Part shown: positions 43,531 through 52,145 of the stretch, one piece after another
Position numbering within the stretch: position 1 is the stretch's first letter
How the letters are laid out: each line of letters opens with the position of its first letter
NCBI GenBank assembly: GCA_964565645.1
Contig: CAZMFQ010000001.1
Span: forward strand, 62,001 to 126,000
Origin: JAHIQC01 sp964565645
Lineage (GTDB): Bacteria > Actinomycetota > Coriobacteriia > Anaerosomatales > JAHIQC01
Length of the DNA: 64,000 nucleotides
Direction of reading: 5' to 3'
Translations under genes and position numbers: made by a program
The notes under the pieces: model-generated
What the model was told of the DNA's origin: nothing
The model's database searches: none
What the model saw: the letters and a program-made list of their open reading frames with translations, nothing else

Positions 43531-44195
43531 CGGGCGGCCTCGACCATCGCGGCGATGGCGTCGACCACTCCGGTGATGTCCAGATCGGTGGTGTCGAGGA
43601 CCCGAGCGTCCGATGCCGCGGCCAGCGGAGCTGCTTTGCGGGTGCTGTCGGCGGTGTCACGTGCCGCCATGGCGTCCTGGACCTCGTCCCGGCCGACATG
43701 CACGCCGCGATCGTAGAGTTCGGCATGTCGCCTGCGCGCGCGCTCCTCCGGGCTCGCGGTCAGGTAGACCTTGAGTTCGGCGTCGGGGAACACGACGGTG
43801 CCGATGTCACGGCCCTCGGCAACCAGGTCGCCTGAGCCGATCTGGGCCCTCTGACGCTCGACCATGGCCTCGCGGACGCGCGGCAGTCGTGCGACGGCAC
43901 TCACCGCGGCATCTACCTCGGGGGCTCGGATGGCGGCCGAGACGTCCTCACCGTCGAACAGGATACGGGAAGCTATGGCGGAGTCACCATCATGGACGAA
44001 CTCGATGTACGCGTCTCGAGCGATACCGGTGACGCCGACCTCGTCGTCGGGATCGATGCCGCGGCGCAAAGCGGCCAAGGCCACCGCACGGTACATGGCG
44101 CCGGTATCGAGATAGTGAAAGCCCAGCCGCTCGGCGAGGAGCTTGGCGACGGTTGACTTGCCGGAGCCCGCAGGCCCGTCGACTGCGACGATCAT
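43527..44195 (-). CDS. cmk: Cytidylate kinase
   Basis: 222 residues from ATG 44195, preceded by AAAGG with six-base spacing; an ATG at 44201 is an alternative. P-loop GPAGSGKSTVAKLLAERLGFHYLDTGAMYRAV, substrate segment AEGRDIGTVVFPDAELKVYLTASPEERARRR, and DTTDLDITGVVDAIAAMV. It phosphorylates CMP and dCMP. The cmk, plsC, ispH, DUF512, der order is a recurring actinobacterial arrangement. Confidence 0.95.
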   Translation of the reverse strand: MIVAVDGPAGSGKSTVAKLLAERLGFHYLDTGAMYRAVALAALRRGIDPDDEVGVTGIARDAYIEFVHDGDSAIASRILFDGEDVSAAIRAPEVDAAVSAVARLPRVREAMVERQRAQIGSGDLVAEGRDIGTVVFPDAELKVYLTASPEERARRRHAELYDRGVHVGRDEVQDAMAARDTADSTRKAAPLAAASDARVLDTTDLDITGVVDAIAAMVEAAR

Positions 44196-44294
44196 CCGCA
44201 TCCTTTGCGTCCGTGAGTACGTGGCGCCGTACGCGCTTGGAACACGCGAAACGTCGGCGTCAAGCATGATACCGCGAGAGCGGCCCGCACGGGC

Positions 44295-45626
44295 TCACGG
44301 GGTGGCGAGCGTCGCCATATCGTGGCCGAACCGCGGATAACTGACCTCGACCGCCTCGAAGCCCTCGATCTCAAACGGTGTATCAGACACGAGCCCGGCC
44401 ACGGCCCAGGCCATGGCAAGGCGATGATCGTGCAAGGCGGGAAGCACGAGTCCGTCACGCGGCGTGAACGGCTGACCCGCACGTCCGGTGATCTCCAGGG
44501 TATCGCCGACCACGCGCGTCGCGACCCCCAGTGCCCCGAGCGCATCCACGATGGCCTGAAGGCGGTCGGACTCCTTGACGCGCAGTTCCCCGACACCCTC
44601 GAAACGCGTCACACCCTCGGCCTGAGCCGCCGCGACCGCAAGGATCGGGATCTCGTCGATGAGCGCGGGGACCTCGTGCGGCGTGACCACCGTGCCTCTC
44701 AGCGCGCCCGCCGCCCGCACCGTGATGGCGCCGGCGGGCTCGGTCGCGGTGTGATCCTCGGCGTCGATCTCAAGATCCGCGCCCATGCGCTCCAGAACCA
44801 GCAGGAAGCCTGTGCGGGTCGGGTTGAGGCCCACATGCTCGAGTACGACCTCGCTGCCGGGTACAAGACACGCTGCGACCGCGGGAAACGCCGCCGAGGA
44901 GGGGTCCGCGGGCACGTCGATCGCAGCTGCAGTCGGAACCGCGGGCCCCTCGACCCAGGCGACATTGCGCGCCTCGTCGACGCCGACCTCGACGCCGAAC
45001 CGCGGAAGCATCCGTTCGGTGTGGTCGCGGCTTGGGGCAGGCTCCGTGACCTCGGTTCGCCCGACCGCGCGCAGCCCGGCCAACAGCACCGCGGACTTCA
45101 CCTGCGCGCTTGCGACCGGGCTCTGATACTCGATGGCCCGCAGCGAGCCCGAGGCGGCTCCGTGCACGGTCATCGGGAGATGCCCGTCGGTGGTCTCGAA
45201 ACTCGCGCCCATCCGAGTGAGCGGCTCGCTGATGCGCGCCATGGGCCGCCCGGAGAGGGACGCGTCGCCGATGAGCGTGACGCTCACGGGCCATCCTGCC
45301 AGTACTCCCGCGAGCAGCCGCGTCGTGGTTCCCGAGTTCCCGCAGTCGACAGGAGCGGCGGCGGCGGCCGGACCGCGCTCTCCCCATCCTGTCACCGTGC
45401 CCGCGAGGGAGCCGTCGGTGCCTGCGCCCAGCTCACATGTCGCCCCCAGCGCGCTCACGGCGGCGATCGTGGAGCGGACATCGGCGCTGTCGAGCACGCC
45501 GGCCAGGTTCGAGACGCCCTCGGCCATCGCCGCGAACAGCACCGCCCGGTGCGACATCGACTTGTCTCCGGGGACTCGCGAGCGCCCCGACAGCGGTCCG
45601 GTCGCGTGCGCGGTCTGGTATCTCAT
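44295..45626 (-). CDS. aroA: 3-phosphoshikimate 1-carboxyvinyltransferase (EPSP synthase)
   Basis: 443 residues. PGDKSMSHRAVLFAAMAEG, NCGNSGTT-type CGNSGTTTRLLAG, SLSGRPMARISEPLTRMGA, SPVASAQVKSAVLLAGL, EPAPSRDHTERML, and DEIPILAVAAAQAEG with VKESDRL are all present. It transfers enolpyruvate to shikimate 3-phosphate. It follows tyrA by 6 bp and is followed after 99 bp by cmk. Confidence 0.97.
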   Translation of the reverse strand: MRYQTAHATGPLSGRSRVPGDKSMSHRAVLFAAMAEGVSNLAGVLDSADVRSTIAAVSALGATCELGAGTDGSLAGTVTGWGERGPAAAAAPVDCGNSGTTTRLLAGVLAGWPVSVTLIGDASLSGRPMARISEPLTRMGASFETTDGHLPMTVHGAASGSLRAIEYQSPVASAQVKSAVLLAGLRAVGRTEVTEPAPSRDHTERMLPRFGVEVGVDEARNVAWVEGPAVPTAAAIDVPADPSSAAFPAVAACLVPGSEVVLEHVGLNPTRTGFLLVLERMGADLEIDAEDHTATEPAGAITVRAAGALRGTVVTPHEVPALIDEIPILAVAAAQAEGVTRFEGVGELRVKESDRLQAIVDALGALGVATRVVGDTLEITGRAGQPFTPRDGLVLPALHDHRLAMAWAVAGLVSDTPFEIEGFEAVEVSYPRFGHDMATLATP

Positions 45627-45632
45627 GCTCCC

Positions 45633-46760
45633 CTACCCTTCGAGCGAACGCAGGCGCGGCTCGAAACCACGTGTCTCGAGGTCACGCACCAGCTGAGTAT
45701 GGTCGCCCTCGTCGGTCAGGACCAGGACGAGCACCGCCGAGGACTCCGACTGGTGGTCGATCTCGATCGCCTCGATGTTGCAGCCGGCACGCCCGACCGA
45801 GGAGGTCACCTCCGCGACGATCCCGGGGCGGTCGATCATCGGTATGAGCAGCTCCCAAAGGGCCGACGTCGCAGGGACCCACTGGCTCGGCAGTGCGCGC
45901 CTGACATCGGCAGCACGCTCGAGCCAGTCGCGGATGGCGTCGGCGTCGCGCTCCCTGACCCGCTGCGCGAACTCGCCGAGGACGTCTCTGAGCTCCTCGA
46001 TGCCCTGGGAGAGCGCATCAGCGTTGTCCAGGCAGATCCCCGTCCACAGATCGGGCGAGCCTGCGGCGATGCGCGTCGTGTCCTTGAAGCCACCGGCGGC
46101 GAGCCTGAGCAGTTCATCGCCTTCTCCGGCATGCGCCTTGGCAAGGTCGACGAGCGCGCTCGCCGTCACGTGCGGAACGTGGCTGATGATCGCCACTGCA
46201 CGATCATGCTCGGCCGGCTCCACCGTGATCACCCGAGCTCCGAGCGAGCTTATGAACGTGTGGAGACGACGGAACGCTTCGGGGTGGGTCGAGTCCGTGG
46301 GCGTGAGTATGTAGTACGCACCGTCGAACAGGTCGGGCCTGGCCGCCTGCACCCCGGAGAGCTCGGAGCCGGCCATCGGATGGCCGCCCACGAACATCGC
46401 GCCGCTTCCGAGCACGCGCGATGCGGCGTCGAGCACACCTGACTTGGTCGAGGCGACGTCGGTGACCAGACCGCGGTAGCCCGCCGAGGAGAGCCGCTCG
46501 AGCCATTCCTCGGCGTAGGAAGCGGGAGTCGCCAAAACGACGAGTTCGATGTCGCCCGAAGGCCCGAAGCGGCCGGAGGCGAGCAGGTCGTCGGGAGCGA
46601 GCGCTACGTCGACGATCCCGTTCTTGAGCGCGTACGCAAGCGCCTCGGCGTCGGTGTCGATGCCCAGGACCAGCGGCGGCGCATCGAGGCGCTTGGCTGC
46701 GGCGGCCAGCGAGCCTCCGATGAGGCCGACGCCGATGATCGCTATGGAGCGAAACGGCAT
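45633..46760 (-). CDS. tyrA: Prephenate dehydrogenase with C-terminal ACT domain
   Basis: 375 residues from ATG 46760; an upstream open stretch over aroF is spurious. NAD-binding IAIIGVGLIGGSLAAAAKRL, TDVASTKSGVLDAA, GGHPMAGSELSGVQAARPDLF and ISHVPHVTASALVDLA mark the dehydrogenase. The last ~75 residues (LLIPMIDRPGIVAEVTSSVGRAGCNIEAIEID) are an ACT domain, expected to bind tyrosine or another amino acid for feedback control. It lies 2 bp after aroF. Confidence 0.95.
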   Translation of the reverse strand: MPFRSIAIIGVGLIGGSLAAAAKRLDAPPLVLGIDTDAEALAYALKNGIVDVALAPDDLLASGRFGPSGDIELVVLATPASYAEEWLERLSSAGYRGLVTDVASTKSGVLDAASRVLGSGAMFVGGHPMAGSELSGVQAARPDLFDGAYYILTPTDSTHPEAFRRLHTFISSLGARVITVEPAEHDRAVAIISHVPHVTASALVDLAKAHAGEGDELLRLAAGGFKDTTRIAAGSPDLWTGICLDNADALSQGIEELRDVLGEFAQRVRERDADAIRDWLERAADVRRALPSQWVPATSALWELLIPMIDRPGIVAEVTSSVGRAGCNIEAIEIDHQSESSAVLVLVLTDEGDHTQLVRDLETRGFEPRLRSLEG

Positions 46761-46762
46761 GG

Positions 46763-47788
46763 CTACTCCCAGCCCAGATGGCCGCCGGTCAGTTCGATCA
46801 GAGGTGCTACGCCATCCATCAGTGACGCGAACTCCTCGGGACGCAGCGACTGCGGGCCGTCGCACTTGGCGTGCTCGGGATCGGGATGGACCTCCACCAT
46901 CAGGCCGTCCGCCCCGGCCACGATTCCCGCGCGCGACATGACCGCGACCAGATCGCGACGGCCGGTCGCATGCGAGGGATCGACGATCACCGGAAGGTGC
47001 GTGAGCGACTTGAGCGCGGCGACGGCCGCCAGGTCGAGGGTGTTGCGGGTGTAGGTCTCGAACGTCCGGATGCCCCGCTCGCACAGGATCAGGTCGCGGT
47101 TGCCGCCCTTCAGGACATACTCGGCGGCCGAAAGGACCTCTTCGATGGTGGCGGAGAGCCCGCGCTTGAGCAGCACCGGCTTTCCCATGGTGCCGAGCTC
47201 GTCGAGCATCATGAAGTTCTGCATGTTGCGTGCGCCGACCTGCAGGACGTCCGCATACTGGGCGACAGTCTCCGCGTCGCGTACGTCGAGCACCTCGGTG
47301 ACGATCGGCAGCCCGGTCTCGTCGCCGGCCGCTCGCAGGAGCTTCAGGCCCTCGACACCCATGCCCTGGAACGCGTACGGGCTGGTACGCGGCTTGTACG
47401 CCCCGCCGCGCAGGACCGTGGCGCCCGCGTCGCGACACGCACGGGCGACGGTCATCATCTGATCCTCGGACTCGATGGAGCACGGCCCGGCCATCACGCC
47501 GACCGCTCCCCCGCCGATCGACGAGTGTTCTCCGAGCCTGACCACCGTGTCCTCAGGCTGGAAATCGCGCGAGACGAGCTTGTAGGGCTTCAGGACGCGG
47601 ATGACTTCCTCGACCCCGGGCAGGCCATGAAGTTCGAGCGAGTAGACGGTCTCCCGGTCGCCGATGACGCCGATGATGGTCTTGACCTCGCCACCGGAGA
47701 GGTGCGCCTGTGCACCGACCTCCTCGAGCAGGTCTACGACGTGTCGGATCTCAGCCTGGGACGCGTGGTCCCGCATGATGACGAGCAT
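46763..47788 (-). CDS. aroF: 3-deoxy-7-phosphoheptulonate synthase, AroF/type I-beta
   Basis: 341 residues. An N-terminal ferredoxin-like regulatory region (MLVIMRDHASQAEIRHVVDLLEE) precedes the barrel, as in Thermotoga-type enzymes. Barrel motifs: AGPCSIESEDQMMTVA, GGAYKPRTSPYAFQGMGVEGLKLL, QVGARNMQNF, KPVLLKRGLSATIEEVLSAAEYV, and VIVDPSHATGRRDLV. It condenses PEP and erythrose 4-phosphate and starts the aromatic pathway. First of aroF, tyrA, aroA. Confidence 0.95.
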   Translation of the reverse strand: MLVIMRDHASQAEIRHVVDLLEEVGAQAHLSGGEVKTIIGVIGDRETVYSLELHGLPGVEEVIRVLKPYKLVSRDFQPEDTVVRLGEHSSIGGGAVGVMAGPCSIESEDQMMTVARACRDAGATVLRGGAYKPRTSPYAFQGMGVEGLKLLRAAGDETGLPIVTEVLDVRDAETVAQYADVLQVGARNMQNFMMLDELGTMGKPVLLKRGLSATIEEVLSAAEYVLKGGNRDLILCERGIRTFETYTRNTLDLAAVAALKSLTHLPVIVDPSHATGRRDLVAVMSRAGIVAGADGLMVEVHPDPEHAKCDGPQSLRPEEFASLMDGVAPLIELTGGHLGWE

Positions 47789-47840
47789 GTTCCTTCACTC
47801 CTTCGCATGTCACACGGCTTCGCCGTCTGCCGAGGAGTGG

Positions 47841-48941
47841 CTAGAACGTACCCAGCTTCCCGGCGACGGCCTCGAATGCGGCGATGGTGGCCTCCGTGTC
47901 CTCGGGAGTCCCGACGCCGAGCCGAAGCGCCGGAGCCGTCCCGAAGTCGCGGACGATCACGCCCTCCTCAAGAAGGGCCTGGAACACTTCGACCGGCTTC
48001 TCCGTCATGAAGTAGACGAAGTTCGTTTCCGACGGCACGTACTCGATGCCGAGCCGGTCGAAGCACGCATACAGGTAGGTCTTCTGCTCTTGATTCTCCT
48101 GCTTGCGACGCTCGACCTCGTCCTCCTCGGCCAGCGAATAGAACGCACCGATCTGAGCGACGGTGTTGACGTTGAACGGCTCGCGCAGCTTGTCGACGGC
48201 GACGCGCAGAGGCTCGGGCACGATGCCGTAGCCGATCCTGCAGCCGGCGAGCGAGTAGATCTTGGAGAAGGTCCGCAGCGCCGCGAGCGGGCGGACGCCG
48301 TCGAAGTAGTCCAAGGCGTTCGGGTACATCGGGTCGGTCACGAACTCGAAGTAGGCCTCGTCGACGACCACGAGCACGTGGTCGGGGACCGCCTCGAGGA
48401 ACCGCTCGAACGCGAGCTTGTGATAGATGCTGCCGGTCGGGTTGTTGGGGTTGCACAGGAACAGCAGGCGCGTCTTGTCGGTGACGGCCGCGAGCATGGC
48501 GTCGAGGTCGTGGACCTGGTCCTCGGTGAGCGGGACCTTCACGGCGGTGGCCCCGAACATCTGCGTGACCATGGGATAGACGACGAAGCTCGGCCACGCG
48601 AACACGACCTCGTCGCCGGGGCGTAGCACGGCCTGGGCGATGAGCCGGATCAGTTCGTTGGAGCCGTTGCCGATGACGAGGTTCTCGGTCTTGATGCCGA
48701 GTTTCTCGCACAAGGCGCCACGCAGGGCGCGCGCACCGCCGTCAGGGTAGCGGTTCGAGTGCTTGATGACCGCCTTCATGGCGCGGCGAGCGGACTTGAC
48801 CGGTCCCGCAGGATGCTCGTTGGAGGAGAGCTTCAGGATCCGGTCCTTGCCGCTGCGCTCCCTGACCTCGCTCACTCGCAGGCCCGGTGCGTAGGGCACC
48901 ATCCCGTCAAGCTCCGGTCGTATGAGCGCGTCCCAGTCCAC
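47841..48941 (-). CDS. hisC: Histidinol-phosphate aminotransferase
   Basis: 366 residues. Fold-type I aminotransferase with LSSNEHPAGPV, NRYPDGGARALRGAL, VIGNGSNELIRLIAQAVLRPGDEVVFAWPSFVVYP, LCNPNNPTGSIY, VVVDEAYFEFV, the PLP lysine in TFSKIYSLAGCRIGYGI and the arginine in PALRLGVGTPEDTEATI. No other his genes lie nearby; next to aroF-tyrA it may also transaminate aromatic oxoacids. A structured leader precedes it. Confidence 0.9.
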   Translation of the reverse strand: MDWDALIRPELDGMVPYAPGLRVSEVRERSGKDRILKLSSNEHPAGPVKSARRAMKAVIKHSNRYPDGGARALRGALCEKLGIKTENLVIGNGSNELIRLIAQAVLRPGDEVVFAWPSFVVYPMVTQMFGATAVKVPLTEDQVHDLDAMLAAVTDKTRLLFLCNPNNPTGSIYHKLAFERFLEAVPDHVLVVVDEAYFEFVTDPMYPNALDYFDGVRPLAALRTFSKIYSLAGCRIGYGIVPEPLRVAVDKLREPFNVNTVAQIGAFYSLAEEDEVERRKQENQEQKTYLYACFDRLGIEYVPSETNFVYFMTEKPVEVFQALLEEGVIVRDFGTAPALRLGVGTPEDTEATIAAFEAVAGKLGTF

Positions 48942-48957
48942 CGAATCCTCCAGCGTG

Positions 48958-49012
48958 TGCGCGACCTGTCGGCCGCTCGTTTGGGTTGCCGAGGATTGTC
49001 GCAGGTCGCGCA
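48958..49012 (-). promoter_or_regulatory. Structured RNA leader upstream of hisC
   Basis: Eleven-base arms TGCGCGACCTG (48958-48968) and CAGGTCGCGCA (49002-49012) are perfect inverted repeats. Inside them TCGGC/GCCGA (48969-48973, 48988-48992) forms a nested stem. The element is 17 bases upstream of the hisC start and 56 bases after the cobC stop. It could be a cis-regulator or a processing or termination structure; no known riboswitch class matches by eye. Confidence 0.45.
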
Positions 49013-49067
49013 GGCACGAGCAAGGGCGAAGACGGGCACATCCTCGCAGCCGCGATGCGGGTGCGCG

Positions 49068-49658
49068 CTAGCCGAGACTACCGAACCGCTGGACCTGCAC
49101 GAACCCGTCGACGATCCGATACTCCAGATAGGCGGCGTTCTGGATGTGGAACGACCAGATCGACGAGAGCGGCAGGGCGAGCAGGTTGGGCACGGTCGAG
49201 CGGAAGACCCCGCCATGGGTGACTATCGCCACCCGGGTGTGGTCTGCGGCGAGCGCCGCGTCCAGCGCCCGTGCCGTGCGATCGAAGATGTCGCGCCTCG
49301 ATTCCCCGCCGGGGGCCACCGGCGCATCCTCGGACTTGAAGTCGAAGCGTACGCCCCGCTCCTGCGTCTCCGCATAGGTGAGTCCCTCCGCCTGTCCGAA
49401 GTCTAGCTCCAGCAGGCGGTCGTCGAACACCGGCTCGAGACCGAGGCTCGCCGCGGCGCTCTCGGCCACGGTGCGGCAGCGTCTGAGCGGGCTCGAGCGG
49501 ATCTCATCGGGGGCGAAGCGTACGATCTCCTCGGCCAGAAGCGCAGCTTGCAGGATGCCGCGCTCGGTGTAGGGCGAGTCCCCCCTGCCGACCCAGCGTC
49601 CCGAGACGTTGGCCTCGGTCTCCGGATGCCGGAGTATGAGCAGACGGCGCTCGTGCAT
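49068..49658 (-). CDS. cobC: Histidine phosphatase family protein, probably alpha-ribazole phosphatase
   Basis: 196 residues from ATG 49658 (MHERRLLILRHPETEANVSGRW), where TGATG overlaps the cobS stop. The phosphohistidine motif is LRHPE (RHP rather than the usual RHG); the other catalytic residues are seen in SSPLRRCRTVAESAA, LLELDFGQAEGLTY, and IVTHGGVFRSTV. Its place after cobS supports dephosphorylation of alpha-ribazole-5'-phosphate or of the cobalamin phosphate. Confidence 0.82.
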   Translation of the reverse strand: MHERRLLILRHPETEANVSGRWVGRGDSPYTERGILQAALLAEEIVRFAPDEIRSSPLRRCRTVAESAAASLGLEPVFDDRLLELDFGQAEGLTYAETQERGVRFDFKSEDAPVAPGGESRRDIFDRTARALDAALAADHTRVAIVTHGGVFRSTVPNLLALPLSSIWSFHIQNAAYLEYRIVDGFVQVQRFGSLG

Positions 49659-50446
49659 CACCACGTCACCACCAAGGCCGCGGCGACCAGGAGCACGGTC
49701 TCGGTCGAAAGCACGCTCGCCCCGAGAACGTCACCGGTGATGCCGCCGAAGCGCAGTGAGATCAGATGCGGTATCGCGGCTGCGGCGGCGAACCCGAAAC
49801 CGGCCCAGACCCAGCCCGCGGGCCCGTGCTCGAGCCCCATCGAGGCAGCGGCCACCGCCAGAGCCAGCGACGCCACGAGTATCCCGGGGAATGTCGGACG
49901 TCCGGCTATCGTCGACCCCAGGCCGCCCGGACGCGCAGGCGCCCCGAGCCAGGCGCCGAACGTGGCCGCCATCCGGCCGAAGACGGGTGCCGCGAACAGC
50001 GCGATGCCGAAGCCGACCCTGCCGATGAGCGCCGATACCGATGCGACCTGTGCGACGGCCACCAGGGTCACGGCCGTCGCGCCGAACGCGCCGATGCTGC
50101 TGTCCGCCATGATCTCGAGCCGTCTCGCGGGGTCGTGACCGCCCCACCAGGCGTCCGCGACGTCGGCGAGCCCGTCCCAGTGAAGGAATCGCGTCGCAGC
50201 CGCCCAGCCGGCGATCACCACGACCGCCAGCACCCCCGATGCCCTGCGATGGAAGCCGCCATCGGACCACGCGACACTCGCCGCATTGGTAGCGACCAGG
50301 AGCCCAAGGGCCGCTCCGCCAAGGAACAAGCCGACCCACGGGAACCACGCGGCGACACGCGGCGACGGCGCGCGGTCGGCTCCGGCGGCGACCGGCAGAA
50401 GCGTCATGAGTCCGAACGCGTCGCGTATGTCGCGAGAGACGCCCAT
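49658..50446 (-). CDS. cobS: Adenosylcobinamide-GDP ribazoletransferase
   Basis: 262 residues with six or seven membrane helices. Family markers: RDIRDAFGLMTLLPV, FPWVGLFLGGAALGL, FLHWDGLADVADAWWGGHDPARRLEIMADSSIGAFGATAV, the last being the conserved acidic catalytic stretch. It joins GDP-cobinamide to alpha-ribazole in the membrane. Start shares a base with the cobT stop. Confidence 0.94.
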   Translation of the reverse strand: MGVSRDIRDAFGLMTLLPVAAGADRAPSPRVAAWFPWVGLFLGGAALGLLVATNAASVAWSDGGFHRRASGVLAVVVIAGWAAATRFLHWDGLADVADAWWGGHDPARRLEIMADSSIGAFGATAVTLVAVAQVASVSALIGRVGFGIALFAAPVFGRMAATFGAWLGAPARPGGLGSTIAGRPTFPGILVASLALAVAAASMGLEHGPAGWVWAGFGFAAAAAIPHLISLRFGGITGDVLGASVLSTETVLLVAAALVVTW

Positions 50447-51528
50447 CAGTCCCCGGAACCCGAGACGCCGGCCTCTGCGAACGTGGCCATGCCGGAGAGC
50501 ATGCTGCAGGCCGCATCGACGATGCCCATCGCCAGCGCCGCGCCAGAGCCCTCACCCAGACGCATGTCCAGCTCCAGGACCGGTGCGAGCCCGAGAGCAT
50601 CGAGCACCACCGCGTGGCCGGGCTCGACCGAGAGATGCGAGGGGAAGACGTAGTCGATACAGACCGGGCACATACGCACGGCGGCGAGCGCGGCGGCGCC
50701 TGAGATGTAGCCGTCTGTGATGACGCAGACGCCCTGCTCGGCGGCGCCGATCACGACGCCGGCGAGTGCCGCGATCTCAAGGCCGCCGACAGCGGCGAGT
50801 GTGCCGAGCGCGTCGGCGCGAGGATTCCCGTCCGCCGGCACGCTGTTGATCTCGAGCGCCCGCGCCACCACCTGCGCCTTGTGCGCGACTCCGGCATCGT
50901 CCAGGCCGGTACCGCGGCCGACCACCAGCGCCGGCTCCGTACCGGTGTACGCGGCGGTCAGAGCGGCGGCTGCCGTGGTGTTGCCGATGCCCATCTCTCC
51001 GGTCGCCAGGAGCTCGTAGCCCTCCTCGACTGCATCGCGCGCTGCCATCACACCAACCAGGACGGCCTGAGCCGCCTGGCTCCGGGTCATCGCAGGTCCC
51101 TGGGCCATGTTGGCCGTGCCATCGGCGACCTTCTGTATGCGAACGCCCGCAAGATGCGAGACATCGCTCGCAACCCCGACGTCGTAGAGCCGGATGTCGG
51201 CGCCGACACTTCGCGCGATCTGGTTGATCGCAGCGCCGCCGGCCACGAAGTTCGCCATCATCTGCCACGTGACGTCCTGCGGGAACGGCGAGACGCCCTC
51301 AGCAACGACCCCGTGATCGCCTGCGGCCAGGATAACGGCCTTCTTCGCGACCGAGGGATGGTCGGTCCCCTGCACGCGCGCGACCCGCGCGGCGATCTCT
51401 TCGAGCCTGCCGAGCGAGCGCGGCGGCTTCGTGAGCTGGTCCAGACGCTGCCAGGCAGCCTCCTCGGCAGCGGGCTCGGTCGGGCGAAGCCCGCCGATCA
51501 GGTCTCCAAGCGCGGCTTCGTAGGTCAT
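50446..51528 (-). CDS. cobT: Nicotinate-nucleotide--dimethylbenzimidazole phosphoribosyltransferase
   Basis: 360 residues. LTKPPRSLGRLEEIAARVA, VILAAGDHGVVAEGVSPFPQDVTWQMMANFVAGGAAINQIAR, GEMGIGNTTAAAALTAAYTG, GLDDAGVAHKAQVV and CVITDGYISGAAALAAVRM are classic; the catalytic Glu near the C-terminus lies in LDMRLGEGSGAALAMGIVDAA. It activates the lower ligand base. No bza or bluB gene for making DMB is present here. Confidence 0.96.
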   Translation of the reverse strand: MTYEAALGDLIGGLRPTEPAAEEAAWQRLDQLTKPPRSLGRLEEIAARVARVQGTDHPSVAKKAVILAAGDHGVVAEGVSPFPQDVTWQMMANFVAGGAAINQIARSVGADIRLYDVGVASDVSHLAGVRIQKVADGTANMAQGPAMTRSQAAQAVLVGVMAARDAVEEGYELLATGEMGIGNTTAAAALTAAYTGTEPALVVGRGTGLDDAGVAHKAQVVARALEINSVPADGNPRADALGTLAAVGGLEIAALAGVVIGAAEQGVCVITDGYISGAAALAAVRMCPVCIDYVFPSHLSVEPGHAVVLDALGLAPVLELDMRLGEGSGAALAMGIVDAACSMLSGMATFAEAGVSGSGD

Positions 51529-52145
51529 TCGCAGCCTTTCGGTCGTGGCCAGCTCGCCCTTCGGGGCAGGGCCGTCAGTTCGATGCAGCGCCCCGCGACC
51601 ACCAGGTAGGCGGCGTCGGAGCGATCGACGAGAGACCTGTTCGCGCGACCGAGCACGTCGCGGAACACGCGTCCCGATTCATACGCCGGAACGATACCCT
51701 CCCCGACCTCGTTCGTGACGACGATCGTGTGGTCCCAGCGCCTCAGGATCCATCCGATGATGGCCGCGAAGCGCTTCTCCACCTCTGCCTCATAGCCGGG
51801 AAGCACCGGATCGGCGACTGTCGTCTGAGACGCAGGCATGCCGGGGCCGCCCATGGCCGCATACGTCTCCCCCATCACGAGCGACAGGAGGGTCCCCAGA
51901 CAGTCGAGCACGAGCACGCCGTCACCCACCCGCTCGGTCCATTCGACCGAGTCGACGGCCTCCACGGTGGCGAACCGCGCAGGCCTGTCGGCCTTGTGCC
52001 GCTCGATGCGTCGGGCCATCTCCGGATCGTCGCACGGCTGGCCGAACGCGACGACGGTGACGTCGTGAGCGCACTCCTCGGCCATTGCCTGGGCGATCCC
52101 CGACTTGCCGCAGCGCGCGCCGCCTGTGAGCACCACGAGCGCCAT
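51525..52145 (-). CDS. cobU: Adenosylcobinamide kinase / adenosylcobinamide-phosphate guanylyltransferase
   Basis: 206 residues from ATG 52145 (MALVVLTGGARCGKSGIAQ), overlapping the rluB stop (TGATG) and overlapping cobT by 4 bp at its end. P-loop GGARCGKS, the guanylylated His region in RRIERHKADRPARFATVEA, VLDCLGTLLSLVM, and VTNEVGEGIVPAYESGRVFRDVLGRANR fit CobU/CobP. It phosphorylates and guanylylates cobinamide. Confidence 0.95.
   Translation of the reverse strand: MALVVLTGGARCGKSGIAQAMAEECAHDVTVVAFGQPCDDPEMARRIERHKADRPARFATVEAVDSVEWTERVGDGVLVLDCLGTLLSLVMGETYAAMGGPGMPASQTTVADPVLPGYEAEVEKRFAAIIGWILRRWDHTIVVTNEVGEGIVPAYESGRVFRDVLGRANRSLVDRSDAAYLVVAGRCIELTALPRRASWPRPKGCE

Noticed and set aside
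44322..46442. 706-codon plus-strand open frame opposite aroA and tyrA
   Set aside because: Composition is Arg/His/Gly-rich and it covers two well-identified genes on the other strand. It is a GC-driven shadow.
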